This document shows, in pieces, positions 5,738 to 9,275 of a stretch of 9,275 bases of DNA. The position numbers were made by a program, and so were the translations under genes. The notes under the pieces were generated by a model. It had not been told where the DNA came from, did not search any database, and saw only the letters and a program-made list of their open reading frames with translations. Source of the DNA: Phycisphaerales bacterium (GTDB lineage Bacteria > Planctomycetota > Phycisphaerae > Phycisphaerales > UBA1924); contig JAUXUZ010000053.1 of NCBI GenBank assembly GCA_030680655.1, positions 1 through 9,275 on the forward strand, read 5' to 3'. Every line of letters starts with the position of its first letter. Position 1 is the first letter of the stretch.

Positions 5738-8611
5738 TCAGCCCTGGCAGAGGGGCCCGTCGTTGAAGAAGTAGTCGATGAAGACGATGAAGTCGTTGTT
5801 GTTCCACTGGCCGTCAGCGCCCTGCACGCCACCCTGGCTGCCCAGGTCGGCCGAAGGATCACTGGAGAAGAAGAGGTCGATGAAGGCGATGAAGTCGTTG
5901 TTGTTGAGCAGGTTGTCCTGGCCGGGCCCGCCGCCCTGGATGCCCACGTCAGCCGGCGAGCACTGAGCGGGAGCGGGGAGGCAGGTGCCGGCGAGCGAAA
6001 CGCGGTAGGCACCGGAGCTGAAGGGAGTGTTCACCCAACCGGCCAGCGCGCCGACACCACCGTTGGCAGGGTTGACGCCCGTGAACGTGTTGGGGAAGAT
6101 GAGCGCTGCAGCTCCGTCGACCGGATCGACGTTGTAGCGGCTGACGCCGAGGTAGTAGGTGCCGTTGGCGGTCACGAAGGTGCTGTCGATACGCGACGTG
6201 CCAACGCCGACGGCGTCGTCGTTGGTCTCAACGCCGTTGCCGGCGCTGTCGAACAGGAAGAGCTGCGTGTCAGGGTTGCCCGTCGACAGCGCGGTGCTGG
6301 CGACGAAGTTGGCGAAGTCGCAGATCTGGATCTTGTACACGTCAACAACGTCCGTCGCGGCATCGGTTGAGCCGATGATCGCATTGAGTGCGCCGCTGCC
6401 GCTGAACGCGCCGGCCGTTGCCAGCGAGTCACCGGCGTCGCCGCCGGAGAGCGTGGCCTCGTCGAGCGCCGTCGCCTGGCCGCCGACCGATACCGACACC
6501 GGAATCGCGTTCCGGAGCTCGGCGTCGGACGCGTTGATCGCCACGGAGTACGTGGAGAAGTCAGTCGCGCCAGCGGGGATCGTGCCGACAACGGTGTAGA
6601 TCCCGTCGCCAGCCGTTGCGTCGCCGTTGAGGCCGACGTCGTTCATCCCGGCCGCCGCCGAGCCGCCCATCGACGAGAGGTCCGCCGTCACCGAGAGGCT
6701 GGAACTGGGCGGGTTCCCGCCCGGGGTGACCGCCACGGTGATCGAGACGGGCGTCCCGCTCGTGCCGGAGGTCGGCGAAGCCGCTGCGGCAGACAGCGCC
6801 GGGTTCGTCGGGGCCGTGTTGTCAAGCGTGTTGAAGTGCACGCGGGTCTGGCTCTGCGCGCCCACGTAGGTGCTCGTCGCGCCGAAGCCCGTCAGGCCGT
6901 AGGTCACGTTGAAGCGGCCAACGGCGAGGTAGTACACCCCGCCCGCCAGCGAGCCGTTAAAGCCGTCGAACGCGTCGCCGGCGGTCTGGCCGGGGAACGT
7001 CGGCGTGCCACGCGACGTCGTCGAGCCGAACGTCAGCTCCGACCACAGGCCAGCGCCCGAGTCGTCGTCGCCGGCGATCAACGCGCCCGAGGCGTCGTAG
7101 AGGCCGATCTCGGTGTCGGTCATATCGGTCACGGGGATCGGGTCGGCCGTCGGCTCCGTCCAGATGTCCACAAACCCGGCGCCGGCGCCGCTGACAGCGG
7201 GCAGCGACACCGAGTACCAGACGATAGCGCCGTTGCCGGTCACGTTGTCGGCGATCACGTTCGTGGTGTGCGAGCCGCTGGAGTAGTCACCCAGCGCGAT
7301 CGCGTTGAAGAAGTTCACCGCGATCGTGCCGCTGCCGGTGCGGGCCAGCGCGTCGGTCGCCGTCACGGTGACGTTGCCCGGTGTGCCGGTCGCGCTCGCC
7401 AGGGCGTAGGAGTAGATCCCATCGCTGGCGGTCGCGTCGCCGTTGAGGCCGCTGTCGTTGAACGAGGCAACCGCGGGGCCGCCGACGCTGGTCAGGTCGG
7501 CCTCCACGGTCGAGATCGGGGCGGAAGGGTTCGCACCAATCGCCACCACGCAAGTGAGCAGGCGGCTGCCGCCCGCGGGGCCGTTGGCCGGGCTCGAAGC
7601 CCCGCCGGAAACCGACGGGGGCGTCGGTGCCGTGTTCGGGTTCGTCCGGATCTCAAGGATGCCGGTGCTCTGCGTCGTTGCGCCCGTCGTCGCGCTCACG
7701 TTGTACCCCAGCGCCGGGGCGATGATCGCCGCGTGCGAAACCGCGACCCAGTACACGCCGCCCGCGAGCGAGCCGTCGCGGCCGTCGCGTGCAACGCCCG
7801 CCGCCAGCGCGCCGAACGTCGTCGTCCCGCGCGAAACCGTCGAGCCGTACGAAACCTGCGGCTCGCTGCCGGGGCCGTCGAGGGTGTCAACGGTGACAAG
7901 CGCGTTGGTCGCGTCGGAGTAGACGGCCATATCGCAGGTCGTCAGGTCCGTCGTGGTCGTCGGGTTGTTCACCGGCGTGACCCACATGTCCACGTAGCCC
8001 GAGCCGGCGGCCGCGACCGCGGGGAGCGTGACCTGGAACCACTGGATGTTGCCCGGCGCGGTGAGCGTCACGGGCTGCGAAACCGAGCTGGTCGATGAGG
8101 CAAGGTCACCGAGCGCCGTGAACGAGGCGGGCTTGTGCGCAGCGTCGTCGAGCGTCACCGTCAGCTGGTCGTAGAGGGCGTCGTCGCCCGTGTCGTTGAA
8201 CGTCTCGTACGTCTGAACGGTCCAGTTGCCGGCCGCGCCCGTCGCGGCGATGTTCTGCGAGCGATCAAAGGGAACCGGGGCAAACGCCGACGAGCCGCTG
8301 CCGTGATTGAGGAACGGGCCAAAGACCACCTGAGCGCCGCTGGGCGTGGTGACCTGGATACGCGTCTCCGTGCCGTAGCTGGCCGCGAGGATCGTGCCGA
8401 TGTTGCCCTGCAGGCGGATCGAGCGAACCGTGTAGGCGCCGGTGGCCGGGACGGTCACAACCGAGTTGCCGGCAGTATTGAGCGCGAACGAGCCGACCAG
8501 CGGCGAACCGCCGTTGGCCGCAACGTAGTCCAGAGTCTCCTGCGGAGCGGCAAACGCGGCCGTTGAGCCCGCCGCCGCAGCCAGAGCCAGAGCAAAGATC
8601 TTCGAGTTCAT
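5738..8611 (-). CDS. Large exported multidomain protein with dockerin-like C-terminal tail
   Basis: A 957-residue protein, probably secreted or surface-bound. The signal peptide MNSKIFALALAAAAGSTAAF-A has a cleavage site before APQE. Residues about 45-155 resemble a proprotein-convertase P domain (RIQVTTPSGAQVVF, then GNWTVQTYETFNDTGDDALYDQLTVTL). Two tandem modules follow at 168-435 and 440-710. Each pairs a PPC-like beta domain (SLAGGVYWVAVS, SLAGGVYYLAVG) with an Ig-like part carrying FNDSGLNGDATASDGIY or MNDVGLNGDATAGDGIY, a pattern I recall from 'choice-of-anchor X' domains. A third PPC-like domain spans about 715-875 (DTQLFLFDSAGNG, NGTYYLGVSRYN). The tail (884-955) holds two dockerin-like repeats framed by Cys884 and Cys955. 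There is no catalytic motif that I recognise, so a structural, adhesive or substrate-binding role is likely. GGGAG six bases before the ATG is a good ribosome site. It is monocistronic, with a terminator downstream. Confidence 0.88.
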   Translation of the reverse strand: MNSKIFALALAAAAGSTAAFAAPQETLDYVAANGGSPLVGSFALNTAGNSVVTVPATGAYTVRSIRLQGNIGTILAASYGTETRIQVTTPSGAQVVFGPFLNHGSGSSAFAPVPFDRSQNIAATGAAGNWTVQTYETFNDTGDDALYDQLTVTLDDAAHKPASFTALGDLASSTSSVSQPVTLTAPGNIQWFQVTLPAVAAAGSGYVDMWVTPVNNPTTTTDLTTCDMAVYSDATNALVTVDTLDGPGSEPQVSYGSTVSRGTTTFGALAAGVARDGRDGSLAGGVYWVAVSHAAIIAPALGYNVSATTGATTQSTGILEIRTNPNTAPTPPSVSGGASSPANGPAGGSRLLTCVVAIGANPSAPISTVEADLTSVGGPAVASFNDSGLNGDATASDGIYSYALASATGTPGNVTVTATDALARTGSGTIAVNFFNAIALGDYSSGSHTTNVIADNVTGNGAIVWYSVSLPAVSGAGAGFVDIWTEPTADPIPVTDMTDTEIGLYDASGALIAGDDDSGAGLWSELTFGSTTSRGTPTFPGQTAGDAFDGFNGSLAGGVYYLAVGRFNVTYGLTGFGATSTYVGAQSQTRVHFNTLDNTAPTNPALSAAAASPTSGTSGTPVSITVAVTPGGNPPSSSLSVTADLSSMGGSAAAGMNDVGLNGDATAGDGIYTVVGTIPAGATDFSTYSVAINASDAELRNAIPVSVSVGGQATALDEATLSGGDAGDSLATAGAFSGSGALNAIIGSTDAATDVVDVYKIQICDFANFVASTALSTGNPDTQLFLFDSAGNGVETNDDAVGVGTSRIDSTFVTANGTYYLGVSRYNVDPVDGAAALIFPNTFTGVNPANGGVGALAGWVNTPFSSGAYRVSLAGTCLPAPAQCSPADVGIQGGGPGQDNLLNNNDFIAFIDLFFSSDPSADLGSQGGVQGADGQWNNNDFIVFIDYFFNDGPLCQG
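5741..5962 (-). other. Dockerin-like paired repeat domain of the 957-residue protein
   Basis: Residues 884-957 form two similar halves: ADVGIQGGGPGQDNLLNNND followed by FIAFIDLFF, and ADLGSQGGVQGADGQWNNND followed by FIVFIDYFF. Asp/Asn-rich loops followed by a short hydrophobic helix suggest calcium binding as in dockerins, but a GxQGGxxG insert sits in the first part of the loop where classical dockerins have DxNxDG. Cysteines flank the pair and could form a disulfide. At DNA level a 39-base core recurs at 5765-5803 and 5867-5905 with three differences. The domain is probably for attachment or sorting; the partner is unknown. Confidence 0.75.
6482..8110 (-). repeat. Two tandem ~270-residue modules within the 957-residue protein
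   Basis: Protein residues 168-435 (7307-8110) and 440-710 (6482-7294) align end to end. Shared landmarks in order are: LGDL/LGDY at the start, WFQVTLPAVAAAGSGYVDMW against WYSVSLPAVSGAGAGFVDIW, SYGSTVSRGTTTF against TFGSTTSRGTPTF, DGSLAGGVYWVAVS against NGSLAGGVYYLAVG, and SGLNGDATASDGIY against VGLNGDATAGDGIY. They arose by duplication, but many substitutions show it is not recent. Confidence 0.85.
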
Positions 8612-8941
8612 GCGAATCTCCCTTTGATTTCCAGAACGATCACCCGGCCGCGCGGCCGCGTTTCACGCACCATTAGTTAAGCAGGCGCTCATGTGGCGCT
8701 CACAGACACTGAATAGACCCTGTTTTTCGCCATTCAGCAACCTTTTCTGGGCCCGATTCGCAAAATGGTGAAATTTTCGGAACCGCACTACATGCGTGCA
8801 TCCTTCACGGTCATTCGCTCAGTAAATCCCCTACTCCGTGGCCAGGCGCCACGCCAATCCTGCCTAGATTCTCGCCCCAGCCACCCGCACGCCGCGCTTA
8901 ACTGCTGAAAGCGGTCATTATCCAGGCACCCGCTCGAACCG
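8612..8941 (-). promoter_or_regulatory. Gene-free upstream region of the 957-residue protein gene
   Basis: This is the only gap over 300 bases in the window, and I see no gene in it. Next to the gene is the ribosome site AAAGGGAGA (8617-8625). A perfect 14-base palindrome CGGCCGCGCGGCCG lies at 8645-8658, inside the presumed leader. A possible promoter on the minus strand is TTGCTG (8735-8740), 17 bases, then TCTATT (8712-8717), which would give a leader of about 90 bases; TAACTA near 8675-8680 is an alternative -10. The stretch 8700-8830 is noticeably richer in A and T than the rest of the window. A weak hairpin CGTGGC-5-GCCACG (8837-8853) has no U-tract and is a poor terminator candidate for the upstream gene. 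Confidence 0.35.
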
Positions 8942-9275
8942 TCACCCGCACCCGGCAAAGAAGCGGTCGATGAACACGACCACGTCGTTGTTATCGAACG
9001 TCCCGTCGCGCCCCGGAACGCCCCCCTGCACACCCAGATCGGCGAGAACGTCCCCCCCGAAGAAGAGATCGAGGAAGACGACGAAGTCGTTGTTGTCCAG
9101 TTGGCCATCCGCGCCGCGAACCCCGCCCTGGCGGCCCACATCCGCCGGCCCGCACCACGCGGCATCAAGCACCGCGAAGTTTGAAACCGTCACCCCGCCC
9201 GCGCCCGAGAACTGGCCTGCAACCACCAGCGACTGTGGCCGCCCTCCCGGCCCGTCAAAGTCAAACACCACCATC
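8942..9275 (-). CDS. Exported repeat protein with dockerin-like tail, C-terminal fragment
   Basis: The last 110 codons of a gene whose start lies beyond the right edge. The fragment opens with VVFDFDGPGGRPQSLVVAGQ, then FSGAGGVTVSNFAVLDAAW. This is the pattern of short repeats common in planctomycete surface proteins (an 'L-V-x-G-x-F-x-x-A-G-G-V-x-x-x-x-x-A-x-x-D-x-x-W' unit), so the missing part is probably a chain of such units, possibly propeller-like. A Cys follows, then two dockerin-like halves: ADVGRQGGVRGADGQLDNND with FVVFLDLFF, and ADLGVQGGVPGRDGTFDNND with VVVFIDRFF, ending AGCG. The tail matches that of the neighbouring 957-residue protein closely. The Met near 9274 is probably internal rather than the start, because it falls inside the repeat pattern and has no ribosome site in view. 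Confidence 0.8.
   Translation of the reverse strand, partial: MVVFDFDGPGGRPQSLVVAGQFSGAGGVTVSNFAVLDAAWCGPADVGRQGGVRGADGQLDNNDFVVFLDLFFGGDVLADLGVQGGVPGRDGTFDNNDVVVFIDRFFAGCG
8957..9097 (-). repeat. Dockerin-like repeat pair (DNA-level copies of the neighbour's tail)
   Basis: A 39-base segment encoding the (D/N)NNDFxVFxDxFF core occurs at 9059-9097 and 8957-8995, and again at 5765-5803 and 5867-5905 in the neighbouring gene. The four copies share GTCGTTGTT and a run of GATGAA/GACGA-type codons in the same phase. The similarity is partly forced by the protein motif, but codon choice is also largely shared. Confidence 0.6.

Noticed and set aside
5765..5905. CRISPR-like interpretation of the 39-base repeated segments
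   Set aside because: There are only two copies per gene, they are in coding phase, and they are explained by duplicated protein half-domains.
6836..8098. A 420-residue open frame on the plus strand
   Set aside because: It is antisense to the 957-residue protein, dominated by Arg, Ala, Gly and Val, and has no domain signature. The opposite frame has a signal peptide, duplicated modules and a coherent tail.
8788..9168. A 126-residue minus-strand frame overlapping the right-edge gene
   Set aside because: It runs out of frame with the dockerin-like domain (Thr/Ser runs from shifted AAC and GAC codons) and has no independent support.
1..9275. Defence island, biosynthetic cluster, prophage or integrated element
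   Set aside because: I found no integrase, transposase, restriction, toxin-antitoxin, CRISPR-associated, phage structural or biosynthetic core gene on either strand. Composition looks even apart from the short A/T-rich patch at 8700-8830.

Overview
The window is GC-rich DNA with long, densely packed genes and no RNA genes, CRISPR arrays or insertion sequences that I can see. It most likely comes from a planctomycete of the class Phycisphaerae. The best evidence is two neighbouring secreted proteins that each end in a paired, calcium-loop-like C-terminal domain framed by cysteines (pattern ADxGxQGGxxGxDGxxxNNDFxxFxDxFF, twice). This resembles the dockerin-like tails common on exported proteins of that group. 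The assignment is inferred from recalled family patterns, not from a search.

Layout. On the minus strand, positions 2777 down to 1 read as a probable operon: a membrane-anchored family 2 glycosyltransferase, a TonB-like energy transducer, and the first 40 codons of a secreted glycine-rich protein that runs off the left edge. Diverging from it on the plus strand (2889-5615) are three housekeeping-type genes: a bifunctional-nuclease (BFN/DUF151) domain protein, the tRNA pseudouridine-13 synthase TruD, and a YihX-like HAD phosphatase. A strong hairpin terminator at 5676-5704 separates these from a convergent minus-strand gene. That gene (8611-5738) encodes a 957-residue exported protein with an N-terminal P-domain-like region, two tandem copies of a roughly 270-residue module, a third PPC-like domain and the dockerin-like tail. 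After a gene-free 330-base stretch, the 3' end of another exported protein with the same kind of tail fills the right edge.

Working together. The three minus-strand genes at the left are probably co-transcribed (gaps of 32 and 37 bases), but I cannot name a shared pathway. The plus-strand genes look like separately promoted single genes. The two surface proteins at the right share a tail type and probably share a localisation or anchoring route.

The most interesting signal is regulatory. All three plus-strand genes lack a Shine-Dalgarno sequence and instead carry a TAC(C/G)CT box ending 5-6 bases before the ATG, as expected for leaderless transcripts. Four minus-strand starts were compared: the two operon-internal genes and the 957-residue protein have purine-rich ribosome sites, while the glycosyltransferase does not. 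Other points worth checking are an unusual residue pair in the TruD active-site motif, two G8 tracts in the secreted glycine-rich gene, and two families of short intergenic repeats. I see no convincing evidence of a defence system or a biosynthetic cluster.
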